Assembly (NCBI RefSeq): GCF_001908105.1
Contig: NZ_MKGQ01000001.1
Location: 56,741-120,740, forward strand
Length of the DNA: 64,000 nt
Direction of reading: 5' to 3'
Source: Xenorhabdus eapokensis
GTDB lineage: Bacteria; Pseudomonadota; Gammaproteobacteria; Enterobacterales; Enterobacteriaceae
The notes beneath the pieces are model-generated. The model was not told where the DNA came from. It made no database searches and saw nothing but the letters and a program-made list of their open reading frames with translations. The translations under genes were made by a program, and so were the position numbers. Below are positions 40,269 through 49,996 of the stretch, one piece after another (position 1 is the first letter of the stretch; every line of letters begins with the position of its first letter).

Positions 40269-41276
40269 ATGAGTCTGGATATTACCCAGATCGCGTTACA
40301 TCGGTTGATTAAACGTGATGAACAGACGTTGGAAGTGATTTTGCGTGATGCTTTGCTGGATACCAACCAAGTGGTTGAAGAGATGATGGCAGAGTTACAT
40401 CGTGTATATAGTGCGAAAAGTAAAGCTTACGGTTTGTTTAATGAAGAAAGTGAGCTGGCGGGATCACTGCGTCATTTACGTAAAGGAGATGACGGTTTTC
40501 TTGGTTTTAGCCGGGCTGCAACGGTTCGCTTAAAAGATGAGTTAGCAAAGTATCCGTTTGCAGAAGGGGGAACGGTATTGTTTTGTCAATATCGCTATCT
40601 TGCCGTGGAATATTTACTGATTGCTGTGCTCAATAGTTGTAACAGTACGTCCGTCAATGATGAACTCGATGTAAATACGACACAATATCTTGATATTCCT
40701 CATGCTGATATTATTGCAAGAATCGATCTCACTGAATGGGAAACCAATCCTGAATCCAGTCGTTACCTGACTTTCTTAAAAGGGCGAGTAGGGCGTAAGG
40801 TTTCGGACTTTTTTATGGATTTTCTGGCCGCCAGTGAAGGCATGAATGCCAAAGTTCAAAACAAAGGGTTGTTGCAGGCTTTGGATGATTATTGCGAGTC
40901 GGCACAGTTGGATAAAAATGAACGCCAGGCTTATCGTCAACAAGTTTATGGTTACTGTAATGAACAGTTACAGACGGGCGAGGAAATTAAGTTACAAGAG
41001 CTATCCCAAGAGTTACCCTCGTTGGAGGGGCAAAGTTTTCAACAATTTTCGCAGGATAAGGGCTATAAATTGGAAGAGAGTTTTCCGGCCGATCGCGGAA
41101 CATTGCGCCAGTTGAAGAAATTGGCGGGCAGTGGTGGAGGATTAACCATCAATTTTGATGCCATGCTGATGGGAGAACGAATTTTTTGGGATCCTGTAAC
41201 GGATACATTGACGATTAAGGGTACGCCCCCGAATCTACGCGATCAATTGCAACGTCATGGTAGTGGCAATCGCTAA
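40269..41276 (+). CDS. yejK: YejK (NdpA), nucleoid-associated protein
   Basis: 335 residues (E. coli 335). Begins [19 protein letters not shown] and has the family segments [32 protein letters not shown] and the C-terminal [20 protein letters not shown]. It binds DNA as part of the nucleoid; the precise role is not well defined. A strong AAAGGAGTATAAATA ribosome region precedes the ATG. Confidence 0.95.
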   Translation: MSLDITQIALHRLIKRDEQTLEVILRDALLDTNQVVEEMMAELHRVYSAKSKAYGLFNEESELAGSLRHLRKGDDGFLGFSRAATVRLKDELAKYPFAEGGTVLFCQYRYLAVEYLLIAVLNSCNSTSVNDELDVNTTQYLDIPHADIIARIDLTEWETNPESSRYLTFLKGRVGRKVSDFFMDFLAASEGMNAKVQNKGLLQALDDYCESAQLDKNERQAYRQQVYGYCNEQLQTGEEIKLQELSQELPSLEGQSFQQFSQDKGYKLEESFPADRGTLRQLKKLAGSGGGLTINFDAMLMGERIFWDPVTDTLTIKGTPPNLRDQLQRHGSGNR

Positions 41277-41310
41277 TATTGTTCACCGTGAAGAGACTAA
41301 GTTGTAAAAA

Positions 41311-41340
41311 TAAATAACGCCGCAATTGCGGCGTTATTTA
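41311..41340. terminator. Bidirectional terminator between yejK and rplY
   Basis: A perfect 30-base palindrome with GC-rich core AACGCCGCAATTGCGGCGTT and A/T flanks, midway between convergent yejK and rplY. Confidence 0.9.
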
Positions 41341-41374
41341 CTCGGCGTCCCGATAAAAGCTCGAATGTGGCTAA

Positions 41375-41656
41375 TTAAGCACGCAGGAAATCGATGTGCG
41401 TCAGTTTAGGTTTAAACGGATGACGCTGTACTGCCTGCACTTTAACTTTAGTTTCTTTACCATCAACAACCAGAGTCAGAACTTCGTAAAATTCTGGCTT
41501 GCTTTCGTGGTTGATAACTGCATCGTGATCCAGTTCGATAGAAACTGGCTCTTGGTTACCACCGTAGATGATTGCTGGAAACTTGTTAGCTCTACGCAGG
41601 CGGCGGCTCGCACCTTTGCCCTGCTCTTTACGTACTTCTGCATTAATAGTTAACAT
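41375..41656 (-). CDS. rplY: Ribosomal protein bL25
   Basis: 93 residues (E. coli 94), the single-domain 5S rRNA-binding form. [19 protein letters not shown], the [18 protein letters not shown] strand and the C-terminal [16 protein letters not shown] are all conserved. E. coli rplY is known to be autogenously controlled through its 5' untranslated region; a hairpin lies at the equivalent place here. Confidence 0.97.
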   Translation of the reverse strand: MLTINAEVRKEQGKGASRRLRRANKFPAIIYGGNQEPVSIELDHDAVINHESKPEFYEVLTLVVDGKETKVKVQAVQRHPFKPKLTHIDFLRA

Positions 41657-41687
41657 TATTTTTTCTCTGTAAAAGAAGAAAATAAAT

Positions 41688-41713
41688 CCTGCTACAGGCG
41701 ACCCAGCAGCAGG
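41688..41713 (-). promoter_or_regulatory. Hairpin in the rplY leader
   Basis: CCTGCT pairs with AGCAGG across a 14-base loop, 32 bases upstream of the rplY ATG. It could be the L25-binding regulatory structure known from enterobacterial rplY leaders; the fold was not calculated. Confidence 0.45.
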
Positions 41714-41834
41714 TTCGATACTTGGCTTAACATGAGTTATTACGTTAAGCGGGCGGCATTCTAGCGAAAAACCAATATGACAGCAAATATAAATATGTTT
41801 TCCGGTTGGTTAGTGGATAGTCTAATCGACATAT

Positions 41835-43592
41835 TTAGTACAAATCGTCAGCCCGTCTAAATCGTCCTTGATAGTCAAAAACCTTTTCTCTGATTTGCCA
41901 AAATTGCCCTTTTTTACGCGCAACAACAAAGTCAGGATGGCGCAATAAAGGAAGTTGATTTGCTATGTCTGACGCTGTTCTCCAGCGGAAAATGACTCCG
42001 GGTGCACGTTGGTGTTGACGAAGAAATTGCAGTTCAAATACTTTCTTTTGGGCTGGAGTAGATAAACGGAACAGCTCAGATACGGTCGCACCCTCTTCGT
42101 CGTAATAGGTGATTTTTAGCCATTCTCCTTTATTGTCGTGACCTGGTGTCAGTTGCATGCCACCACAACGTAGTACCAGTGCATCTTTTAGTCTTAAGGC
42201 TGCTTTCAGCATATCATCGGGGTCGACGAGCACTTCTTCACAGCGATGGCAGCGTCGGGCTGCGATATCATTTTCCGCGCCACAATGGGGGCATGATTTA
42301 AAACGAAAACGAAAATCACATTGTTGGCGTTTCCCATTTTCGTTTTCTTCCCAACCTTGGCAGCGTCGCCCAAAATGCTCAATGATGTCTCCATCTGTTG
42401 TGCATATACCCCAGAAAGTATTGGCGAATTGGCAAATGGGGCAAAATACCTGAACGGGCTGGCTCTGTGAGTTGGGTTTGCTATTACCTACTTCAGGAGT
42501 GTAAAGATCGTGAGGATTGCCGGCATAGTCCAAAATCAGGCAATCTTTTTTATCAGGAAATAAACGTAAGCCGCGCCCGACGATCTGCTGATAAAGGCTG
42601 ACAGATTCTGTTGGGCGCAATATGGCGATTAAATCAACATGGGGGGCATCGAATCCGGTTGTGAGTACGGCAACATTGACCATGTAGCGGAGTTGTTGTT
42701 CCTTGAATGCCGTAATTAAGCGATCTCGTTCAGATGGTGGGGTATCTGCACTGACTAGCGCGGCTTGCCCTGCGGGCAGCAATTGGACGATTTCTTTGGC
42801 ATGTTCGACTGTCGCGGCGAAAATCATCACTCCTTTTCGAGCTTGTGCATATTCAACGATCTGTCTAATGATATGAGGAGTGATACGCTTTTGGCGTTTG
42901 ATCTCCCGATTCAATTCTGCTTCATTGAATATTCCTTGTTGGCTGGTTCGTACCTGACTAAAATCATATTGCATTACAGGTATGTCCAATCTTTCTGGAG
43001 AAACCAGAAAATGATGTTTAATCATATAACGCAATGGAAGTTCATAAATACAATCGCGAAAAAAACTGCGTTCATCACCACGGATCATGCCATGATAATG
43101 ATATTGATATATCCAGCCAGCACCAAGGCGATAAGGTGTTGCGGTTAAACCCAAAATGCGGAGTTGGGGATTGTTTTTTCGAAGTTGCTGGATGATTTGT
43201 TGATATTGACTGTTTTCGTTATCGCTAATGCGGTGACATTCATCGATAATTAGCAGTGAAAAATGGTGATTAAAGCAATCCAGATTGCGGGCAATAGACT
43301 GAATGCTGCCAAAAACCACTTTTCCTGCGCTTTGTTTTTGATTTAACCCGGCGGAAAAAATGTCTGCGTCCAATCCATAAGCACCATATTTGCTGTGGTT
43401 CTGCGCAACAAGTTCTTTGACATGTGCCAGTACCAAAACACGGCCATGAGCCAGCTTTGCCAATTCAGCGATGACAAGGCTTTTACCTGCCCCTGTTGGC
43501 AACACAATAACGGCGGGATCGCTGTGCTGGCGAAAATAGCGAATGGTTGCGTCTACCGCTTCTTGTTGATAAGAACGTAAAGTAAAAGCCAT
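41835..43592 (-). CDS. radD: RadD (YejH), helicase-like DNA repair protein
   Basis: 585 residues from [15 protein letters not shown], matching the E. coli start and length (586); the frame extends 21 codons upstream without conservation. Superfamily 2 helicase motifs are visible: PTGAGKS (Walker A), [11 protein letters not shown] (DEAH-like motif II), GLTATPYRL, and [14 protein letters not shown] (motif VI). A zinc-binding region with several CxxC pairs follows ([31 protein letters not shown]). It takes part in double-strand break repair and recombination-intermediate processing. Confidence 0.94.
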   Translation of the reverse strand: MAFTLRSYQQEAVDATIRYFRQHSDPAVIVLPTGAGKSLVIAELAKLAHGRVLVLAHVKELVAQNHSKYGAYGLDADIFSAGLNQKQSAGKVVFGSIQSIARNLDCFNHHFSLLIIDECHRISDNENSQYQQIIQQLRKNNPQLRILGLTATPYRLGAGWIYQYHYHGMIRGDERSFFRDCIYELPLRYMIKHHFLVSPERLDIPVMQYDFSQVRTSQQGIFNEAELNREIKRQKRITPHIIRQIVEYAQARKGVMIFAATVEHAKEIVQLLPAGQAALVSADTPPSERDRLITAFKEQQLRYMVNVAVLTTGFDAPHVDLIAILRPTESVSLYQQIVGRGLRLFPDKKDCLILDYAGNPHDLYTPEVGNSKPNSQSQPVQVFCPICQFANTFWGICTTDGDIIEHFGRRCQGWEENENGKRQQCDFRFRFKSCPHCGAENDIAARRCHRCEEVLVDPDDMLKAALRLKDALVLRCGGMQLTPGHDNKGEWLKITYYDEEGATVSELFRLSTPAQKKVFELQFLRQHQRAPGVIFRWRTASDIANQLPLLRHPDFVVARKKGQFWQIREKVFDYQGRFRRADDLY

Positions 43593-43863
43593 TTTTATGT
43601 TACTGTCACAAATATCAGGTAAAAGATAATTGCTGTAGAGAATAACATTTTTCATTGAAGCCTGCCGTCGAGAGATAATTCGTCATTATTTTTCTAGGAT
43701 CAGATGGGCTATAACGTGTCGCTTATTATTGTTATAGTTGCTGGTGTGATGATTTTTTTGTGAATTATCTGTTTAATCTTGTATTCCAATAGTGGCCTTG
43801 AAGTTGTTGGTAATATCAAGGACATGTTTTTATGTGTTTATTTTTTGTCAGGTACATCTATTC

Positions 43864-44571
43864 ATGCGATTGGATAAATTTTTATCACAACAATTAGGTA
43901 TTAGCCGCAACGATGTGGGGCGCGAGTTGCGGGCAGGGCTAGTTACTGTCGACGATGAGATCATCAAAACAGGAGCCTATAAATTGAAGGCCGATCAGCA
44001 AATTGCCTATGATGGCACGATATTACAACAACTCAATGGCCCACGTTATTTTATGCTGAATAAACCTCAGGGGTATGTGTGTTCGACAGATGATCCGTCA
44101 AACCCGACAATTTTGTATTTTATTGATGAGCCTGTTGCTCATAAATTACATTCAGCGGGGCGTTTGGATATTGACACTACAGGGTTGGTTTTGTTGACTG
44201 ATGATGGTCAATGGTCACACCGTATTACGTCCCCCAAACATCACTGCGAAAAAACTTATCTTGTGACATTGGAATACCCGGTTTCTGAGGATAGCGAGCA
44301 AAAATTTCTGGCAGGGGTGCAGTTAAATGGGGAAAAAGCACTGACAAAACCCGCACAACTGGAAATTATCGAATCTCAACTTGTTCGTTTGACTATCAGC
44401 GAAGGACGCTATCATCAAGTAAAACGGATGTTTGCCGCAGTAGGGAATCATGTTGTGGCGCTTCATCGGGAGCGAATCGGTGAAATCTACCTCGATCCTG
44501 CACTGGAGCCAGGAGAATATCGGGCACTGACTGATAATGAAATCAATAGCATACAAATCCCAACGCCCTAA
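43864..44571 (+). CDS. rsuA: RsuA, 16S rRNA pseudouridine-516 synthase
   Basis: 235 residues from [15 protein letters not shown] (E. coli 231); the longer frame from 43792 adds a non-conserved, hydrophobic stretch. An S4-like RNA-binding domain is followed by the catalytic domain with Asp102 in [15 protein letters not shown] and the RQV-like [12 protein letters not shown]. It isomerises U516 in 16S rRNA. Divergent from radD, as in E. coli. Confidence 0.95.
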   Translation: MRLDKFLSQQLGISRNDVGRELRAGLVTVDDEIIKTGAYKLKADQQIAYDGTILQQLNGPRYFMLNKPQGYVCSTDDPSNPTILYFIDEPVAHKLHSAGRLDIDTTGLVLLTDDGQWSHRITSPKHHCEKTYLVTLEYPVSEDSEQKFLAGVQLNGEKALTKPAQLEIIESQLVRLTISEGRYHQVKRMFAAVGNHVVALHRERIGEIYLDPALEPGEYRALTDNEINSIQIPTP

Positions 44572-44604
44572 TTTTTATCCTTCAATTGATTCAGGAGTAA
44601 CTGC

Positions 44605-45795
44605 GTGCAACAACAGCGTTCGTCCTATTTGGGATTAGTGTTGATCCTTGGTTTGCTTTCTATGTTAATGCCATTGGCAATTGATATGTATTTGCCAAGT
44701 ATGCCAACAATTGCTGAAAGTTTTGGTGTCAGTGATGGTTTAGTACAAATGACACTAAGTAGCTATATTTTAGGCTTTGCTATTGGGCAAATGATTTATG
44801 GGCCAATGTCAGATAGCTTAGGACGCAAACCAGTCATTTTGGCAGGTGTCATTGTTTTTGCTATCTCTTCTGCTGCCTGTGCTTTAGCTCAAGATATTGA
44901 TACCTTTATTTCCATGCGCTTCTTACATGGGTTTTCTGCTGCGGCAGCCGGTGTTGTCATCAACGCTTTGATGCGTGATAGATTCACAAAAGAAGAATTT
45001 TCCCGCAGTATGTCTTTTGTGACATTGGTGATGATCATTGCACCGTTATTAGCTCCCATGTTGGGTGGGATATTGATGGTATGGTTTAACTGGCATGCTA
45101 TTTTTTGGTCGATTGCGCTGGTTGCAGTCATTACTGTTGCCCTGGTGGCTCTCTTCATAGAAGAGACATTGCCTAAAGAGAAAAGGCAAAAATTTCATTT
45201 AAAAACGACTGTAAGACAGTTCGTCATGCTGTTCCGGCAACGCCAAGTGCTATGTTATATCTTAGCTAGTGGTTTCTCCTTTGCTGGCATGTTCTCTTTT
45301 CTCAGTGTTGGTGCATTTGTTTACATCAAACTGAACGGTGTACCTGCACAGCATTTTGGTTACTATTTTGGGCTGAATATTATTTTTCTGTTCATCATGG
45401 CAACTATCAACAGCCAGTGTGTGCGCAAATATGGCCCATTGAAAATGTTGCATATTGGACTGTTCGTTCAATTTGTCATGGGACTATGGTTACTGTTTAG
45501 TACCTTATTTGATCTGGGATTTATTTCTCTGGTCATCGGGGTTGCCATTTATATCAGCGGAATTTCCATGATTACGTCGAATACGATGGCCGTTGTGTTG
45601 GATGATTATCCTCATATGGCCGGAACCGTTTCTTCAATGGCAGGAACCATCCGTTTTAGTATTGCTGCATCAGTGGGCGCTATTTTGTCTTTATTGCCAG
45701 AAGAAAGTGCCTGGCCGATGGTGGGATCAATGACATTATGTGTGACATTCGCAGTGATGCTGATTATCTATGCACGCAGTAAGTCGTATAAATAA
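44605..45795 (+). CDS. bcr: Bcr, MFS multidrug efflux (bicyclomycin resistance)
   Basis: 396 residues, the same as E. coli Bcr. GTG start with AGGAG seven bases upstream. Twelve membrane segments; MFS signature YGPMSDSLGRKPVIL in loop 2-3, and the DHA1-family motif in helix 5 region (MIIAPLLAPMLGGIL). It is a proton-driven exporter of bicyclomycin, sulfonamides and dipeptides in the E. coli homologue. Follows rsuA by 33 bases, likely one transcript. Confidence 0.93.
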   Translation: MQQQRSSYLGLVLILGLLSMLMPLAIDMYLPSMPTIAESFGVSDGLVQMTLSSYILGFAIGQMIYGPMSDSLGRKPVILAGVIVFAISSAACALAQDIDTFISMRFLHGFSAAAAGVVINALMRDRFTKEEFSRSMSFVTLVMIIAPLLAPMLGGILMVWFNWHAIFWSIALVAVITVALVALFIEETLPKEKRQKFHLKTTVRQFVMLFRQRQVLCYILASGFSFAGMFSFLSVGAFVYIKLNGVPAQHFGYYFGLNIIFLFIMATINSQCVRKYGPLKMLHIGLFVQFVMGLWLLFSTLFDLGFISLVIGVAIYISGISMITSNTMAVVLDDYPHMAGTVSSMAGTIRFSIAASVGAILSLLPEESAWPMVGSMTLCVTFAVMLIIYARSKSYK

Positions 45796-45855
45796 TCAGC
45801 ATCATAAATAGCTATGTCCTAAGCGTAATCAAGCTCAGGTGTAAAGTGTTTTTAG

Positions 45856-45886
45856 AGGTCATCTGCCAGTATGGGATGGCCTTTTG
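45856..45886 (+). terminator. Terminator of bcr
   Basis: AGGTCATC pairs with GATGGCCT (one wobble pair) and is followed by TTTT, 60 bases after the bcr stop. Confidence 0.75.
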
Positions 45887-46060
45887 TTTATTATCGGAGA
45901 TTATTTTTTTCCGGCATCGAATGACAGGATATATTTATTTAAACGTTTTTCCTAAAGTGCCCTGAATCTCTCTTTAAAGAGGTGACTGATTAACCTGATA
46001 AACAGGAAATATCGAGCAATCATCAAACAAATGTAGGAAGTTGTTAACCTTATCATATCC

Positions 46061-46087
46061 AGCAAGCATTGCTATGTTGCTTTTTTG
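46061..46087 (+). terminator. Orphan terminator-like hairpin in the bcr-yejG gap
   Basis: AGCAA pairs with TTGCT around an 11-base loop and runs into TTTTTT. It is 175 bases after the bcr terminator and belongs to no gene, so it may end a small RNA transcribed from about 45.9-46.06 kb. Confidence 0.45.
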
Positions 46088-46292
46088 TTAACTTTTTATG
46101 GTGATTTTATCACTACAGAAGATTATAGGGCTACCATTATTTAACCTGTTGTAAATAAAAAGATTATGCTTTTATTGGTACACAATAACGCCTGAAAGAA
46201 ACGAATATGTAAATAAATCTTGAACTAAAGGTTGCTGTTTTGCATAAAAATAAGTTGAATTTTTTACCTAAACAGTATAAATATATATAAAA

Positions 46293-46358
46293 TGCGAGCC
46301 AGGTCGCACTTTTTTTGAAGTAGGAAATGAAGTAAGTGCGGTCTGGTGATTTTTATTT
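46293..46358 (+). promoter_or_regulatory. Mutually exclusive hairpins upstream of yejG
   Basis: TGCGA-TCGCA followed by seven T (46293-46317) forms a short terminator. The segment 46298-46311 (GCCAGGTCGCACTT) can instead pair over all 14 positions, with wobbles, with 46334-46347 (AAGTGCGGTCTGGT), which is followed by GATTTTTATTTT. This has the shape of an attenuator or a nested terminator. Confidence 0.45.
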
Positions 46359-46464
46359 TAACCTTTTATTTACTTTTTTGTTGGGTGGTTATTCGGTTTT
46401 GACGAATCGATAATCTACAACGGGTGGTGAGATGTATTAATGTTGTTTCTGATAGGAATGATAC

Positions 46465-46809
46465 GTGAATAATATCCAACTTTCGGTAGTACACAGACTG
46501 CCGCAAAGTTATCGGTGGTCAACCGGCTTCGTTGGTACGAAAGTAGAGATTTTACCAGCAGAAGAAACAGATCCAGGAAATAGCCTGATGGGGCTTAAAT
46601 TACTAAGCCATGAAGGCGAAGAAGCACGGGAAATTTTGTATGTTATAAATCAGTCCATCGCTGATATGCAGATACCGAGTGCTGTGATTGAGTGGGAAGG
46701 AGAACCATGTTTGTTTTTTGCTAAGGAAGATGAGAGTGCAGTGATATGTCGTTTAAAGACGTTAGGTGCTGCAATTGCAGAAAATATAACTGCGCTATAT
46801 CCATTATGA
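46465..46809 (+). CDS. yejG: YejG, conserved protein of unknown function
   Basis: 114 residues, the E. coli length, starting with GTG (MNNIQLSVVHRLPQSYRWS). The segments EWEGEPCLFF and CRLKTLGAAIAE match YejG. Its function is not established; the E. coli protein has been linked to aminoglycoside tolerance, which I recall without certainty. In E. coli the yejABEF transporter lies beside it, but here mepS follows directly. Confidence 0.88.
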   Translation: MNNIQLSVVHRLPQSYRWSTGFVGTKVEILPAEETDPGNSLMGLKLLSHEGEEAREILYVINQSIADMQIPSAVIEWEGEPCLFFAKEDESAVICRLKTLGAAIAENITALYPL

Positions 46810-46823
46810 TTTTACCCATTGAT

Positions 46824-46854
46824 AAAAAACGCTTCTTAAATGGAAGCGTTTTTT
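46824..46854. terminator. Bidirectional terminator between yejG and mepS
   Basis: AAAAAACGCTTC-loop-GAAGCGTTTTTT; serves both converging genes. Confidence 0.88.
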
Positions 46855-46901
46855 AATGTCTGCAAGGGGAAATCTCAGTAATAAATCACGTTAGGTGCCA
46901 G

Positions 46902-47489
46902 TTAAGTCGGGTATTTTATGTTATCTGATAATACTCGTCTTGCACCATAGTAGCGTTTACTCCAGTAAGTATCGGTCAATTTGGAAACGATGACGCCATT
47001 ACTGCTTGAGGCATGGACAAATTGATTATTGCCGATGTAGATACCGATATGGCGCCTGTGAGCCCCAGTTTTAAACAGTACCAAGTCACCAGCCTGCAAT
47101 TTAGAGCGACTAACAGTTTGTCCTATATTCTGTTGTTCTGATGTGGAACGTGGTAACTCCATACCAAATTGATCATGAAAAGTGCGTTGCACAAAAGCAG
47201 AGCAATCAATGCCACGTTTAGTGTTTCCACCAAGCCGATAGGCTACACCTTTCCAGTCTGCGTATTGATTGAGTATCTTAGACTTAATGTCTAGTTTGCT
47301 GACCAGATTTTCAAATTCATCCTGAGATGCTTGCAGTAAATAATGCTTTCCAGTGTTTACTGCATGCGTCTCAGTTTGTTTATTGCGTAGGTTAGAATCT
47401 GGTGAACTACATGCAGTCAGTGCGACTGCCGCTATAATTGCGGGTATCAGCCGCAAGATGTATCTCAGTGTTGGTTTCGATTTAACCAT
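46902..47489 (-). CDS. mepS: MepS (Spr), murein DD-endopeptidase lipoprotein
   Basis: 195 residues (E. coli 188). Signal with lipobox LTAC (Cys27) and an NlpC/P60 domain with catalytic Cys96 ([13 protein letters not shown]), His147 (RRHIGIYIG) and His159 (FVHASSSNG). It cuts D-Ala-mDAP cross-links so that new peptidoglycan can be inserted, and is controlled by Prc/NlpI proteolysis in E. coli. Faces yejG. Confidence 0.94.
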   Translation of the reverse strand: MVKSKPTLRYILRLIPAIIAAVALTACSSPDSNLRNKQTETHAVNTGKHYLLQASQDEFENLVSKLDIKSKILNQYADWKGVAYRLGGNTKRGIDCSAFVQRTFHDQFGMELPRSTSEQQNIGQTVSRSKLQAGDLVLFKTGAHRRHIGIYIGNNQFVHASSSNGVIVSKLTDTYWSKRYYGARRVLSDNIKYPT

Positions 47490-47792
47490 TTATTGATTTT
47501 CCCTTGCAGTCCTTAACGTGGCTTATCACCATCATGAAAACACTAAATGTTCTATAGCCTAGTCAGAATATGGTGTATTAACAAATTTTATGTCAATAAA
47601 GTGTGCGAAATAACACATTTTATTACTATCTTTACAAAACATATTATTTTAATAAACAGAACGCAGGAAAGATTACTGAAATCATTAGTAAAAAGCGAGA
47701 GACAAAAAGAGTTCTTTACAAAAAATTAGATTATGAACTAATAGGTTAGAATGAAATGTTGTTATTTTATACGACTTTAATAAATACGAGGT

Positions 47793-47827
47793 AATATTGA
47801 GGAGATAATCGGTATCTCCTCAATATT
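47793..47827. terminator. Strong hairpin downstream of lpxT
   Basis: A perfect 14-bp stem (AATATTGAGGAGAT and complement) with a seven-base loop, overlapping the region just past the lpxT stop. There is no long T-run on the minus strand. The 265 bases between it and mepS carry no credible gene. Confidence 0.6.
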
Positions 47828-47833
47828 ATGAGG

Positions 47834-48538
47834 TTAATTATCGCGTCTAATATGCGGCAATTTCTTGTCTAGCCATGTTGCCATAATGTCACTTAATGGG
47901 GTTAGTAACACCCAGCTCATGCCGATCAGTGTTAAAGATAAAGAGCCTACAGCAATGTCTGTAAACCAGTGAGCACCTGCCATAATACGGGGAAGAGCAA
48001 AAGCGACCATAATCAGCAGAGCAATGCAGAATGCACCACGGGAGATATAACGCAAAATGAAACTACTGAAAATTAAGAGCATTAAACCGTGATCACCAGG
48101 GAAACTGTCTTTAGACGCATCTTTTGTATGCCAATTTGTCATTTCGTTTATACGATTAACATTTTCAAATGTCAGCGTTGGACTTGGGCGGCTAACGGGG
48201 ATTTGATGGCCTATTTGATTAATGATAACGGCGGAAATAAGCATGACTAAACCCATCATGAAAAGCCGGCGTTTGCCGGTGTAATCCTGTTTACGAAATG
48301 CGCTGTAATAAAGCAGGCCCATGCATAGAAGTGATATAACATCGAATGCCCTGACATTCGCGATAGCTACAAATAGGGCAAATTTCGAACCTGACAGTAA
48401 TTTTTCATTAAAAAAATAGAAAATGGCGGAATCAATATGGAACCAAAAGCCGTGATTCTCAGGCAAGTACCAAGAGAGGAACAGGGCGATACCAAGGATA
48501 TTAAGAATAAATATAGCGAGTGGGTGACTGCGAGTCAT
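47834..48538 (-). CDS. lpxT: LpxT, lipid A 1-diphosphate synthase
   Basis: 234 residues from MTRSHPLAIFILNILGIALF (E. coli 237); the frame continues 14 codons upstream without support. PAP2-type inner-membrane protein: VSRPSPTL, KDSFPGDHGLMLL and RIMAGAHWFTDIA form the three phosphatase motifs. It transfers phosphate from undecaprenyl pyrophosphate to the lipid A 1-position on the periplasmic side. In E. coli it also sits next to mepS. Confidence 0.92.
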   Translation of the reverse strand: MTRSHPLAIFILNILGIALFLSWYLPENHGFWFHIDSAIFYFFNEKLLSGSKFALFVAIANVRAFDVISLLCMGLLYYSAFRKQDYTGKRRLFMMGLVMLISAVIINQIGHQIPVSRPSPTLTFENVNRINEMTNWHTKDASKDSFPGDHGLMLLIFSSFILRYISRGAFCIALLIMVAFALPRIMAGAHWFTDIAVGSLSLTLIGMSWVLLTPLSDIMATWLDKKLPHIRRDN

Positions 48539-49002
48539 GAGATACCTATTTAACACGTAAAATGGAGTTTGGCAGACCAATTAACTAGGAAAGGGACTAT
48601 AACAAAATTTATGAGAAAGCGTAATCACCATCAGATACTGTGGTTAACGTGTGATTATATCAATATGTTTGTATAGTTCACCGCTAACCTTTGTTGTTGT
48701 TAAATATGTAATTAGTTTTATGATATCGAAAAAATAGCTAAATCCCCACGACAGTACCGATAATATATATTTGATGCAATGTCAATATCTGACTATGGTT
48801 AAATAACCATCAATTGATTTTATCATATCCTAATTTATTAGAATATTATATCGAATTGTCGTTCAAATTAATCAACAGTATAAAGAAAAAGTTTCATTTG
48901 ACGTTATATCGTTATATAGCAGAGCGTTACACCATTATCTGGTTTTCACATTAGCGCGAGCTAAAGTTGAAAAAAGATAATAACACTTGTAGTGGAGGTT
49001 GA
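48539..49002. other. Intergenic region before the pilin-like pair
   Basis: 464 AT-rich bases between divergent lpxT and the first pilin-like gene. No RNA gene, repeat or recognised operator was seen; promoters for both sides are expected. Confidence 0.5.
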
Positions 49003-49329
49003 ATGCTTATGTTACGAAAAATGACGACTTTTTTGTTCATGTCTTTGTCTTATTATCCTGTAATGGCGAATTCTCCATCAACTTCCAGTTCTGGAACTTT
49101 TTATTTCCACGGTACTATTGTTGAGTCCCCGTGCCAACTGAGCTGGGATAAAGAGCATACTGAAATGATCTGCTGGTATAATGGTAAGCAATTGATCAAA
49201 AAGAAAATATTAGAACATCGAAAGGATAAAAAATTTCCATTGTCGATTGAAAAACATATTGGAACAGAAGAAATAAAGTGGGTGGGAAAAAATAAAGAAT
49301 TAGGTATTGTTACTGTAACTTATCATTAA
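49003..49329 (+). CDS. Miniature pilin-like exported protein A
   Basis: 108 residues behind GGAGG four bases before the ATG. A signal peptide (MTTFLFMSLSYYPVMA) is followed by a short mature part beginning GTFYFHGTIVESPCQLSW, the N-terminal pattern of chaperone-usher pilins (G-x-F-x-G-x-I-V-x-x-x-C). A Cys44-Cys57 pair is possible, and the end VTVTYH recalls the pilin penultimate tyrosine. The mature body is about 85 residues against about 150 in usual pilins. It aligns end to end with the next gene, so the two are paralogues. No usher or chaperone gene is nearby. Function unknown. Confidence 0.65.
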   Translation: MLMLRKMTTFLFMSLSYYPVMANSPSTSSSGTFYFHGTIVESPCQLSWDKEHTEMICWYNGKQLIKKKILEHRKDKKFPLSIEKHIGTEEIKWVGKNKELGIVTVTYH

Positions 49330-49608
49330 ATGTTACATAAAAGTATAATAATCATTTCATTTGGCTAAATAATATAATATAAAATCAATAAACTTAACTG
49401 TGATTTAGTTCGAATAATGATTATTAATGTTTTTTTAATTAATCAATAAAAAAAAGTGTGTCTATTTTTTAATTGAAAAATCACTTTTGATATTTATCAA
49501 TAAAAGTTCTCAATGTCGTATTTTTTTTACATGAAATAGTTATTATGGAGATGAAGGAATAAAAGGTAGCTGAGTTTTAGTTAATGGATAAACGAAAGTG
49601 AGGTGACC

Positions 49609-49920
49609 ATGAAAAATTATCTTAAGCTGTTAATGAGTTGTTTATTGGTTTCATGGCTTTCTTATGGATATGCCGAATCTAAAGGAGGAGTCATTCGGTT
49701 TTCAGGTGCGATTGTTGATCCAGGATGTCAAGTTGTTATATCAAACACTCAAGCCAATATCTCTTGCTATCGATTAGGTAAAAATCTCACTGTCAAACAA
49801 ATCATTTCAACTCACAAAACGAAAGGCGACGTCATGCTTCCTGGTAACATAGGTGTTTCCAGAGTGAAGTGGACTGATAATCAGAAACGTGTGGCAATTG
49901 TTAATGTCGATTACTTCTAG
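49609..49920 (+). CDS. Miniature pilin-like exported protein B
   Basis: 103 residues from the ATG at 49609 (GAGG six bases upstream; a GTG at 49603 would add two residues). Signal peptide MKNYLKLLMSCLLVSWLSYG, then GGVIRFSGAIVDPGCQVVI, the classical fimbrial subunit start. The two mature cysteines are spaced as in protein A (13 residues), and IGVSRVKWTDNQKRVAIVNV aligns with IGTEEIKWVGKNKELGIVTV. About 280 AT-rich bases separate the two genes, so each may have its own promoter. The role could be adhesin-like or periplasmic; not established. Confidence 0.65.
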   Translation: MKNYLKLLMSCLLVSWLSYGYAESKGGVIRFSGAIVDPGCQVVISNTQANISCYRLGKNLTVKQIISTHKTKGDVMLPGNIGVSRVKWTDNQKRVAIVNVDYF

Positions 49921-49996
49921 CTTCACAGATAATGAGTTGCCCTTTGCATCGAACGTTATTTTCGTCAAAGAGCAACTCATATTTAAGGATCAGGAA

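Noticed and set aside
43792..43863. N-terminal extension of RsuA as a membrane anchor
   Set aside because: The added residues are hydrophobic but not conserved and no ribosome site precedes them; the internal ATG matches the family start.
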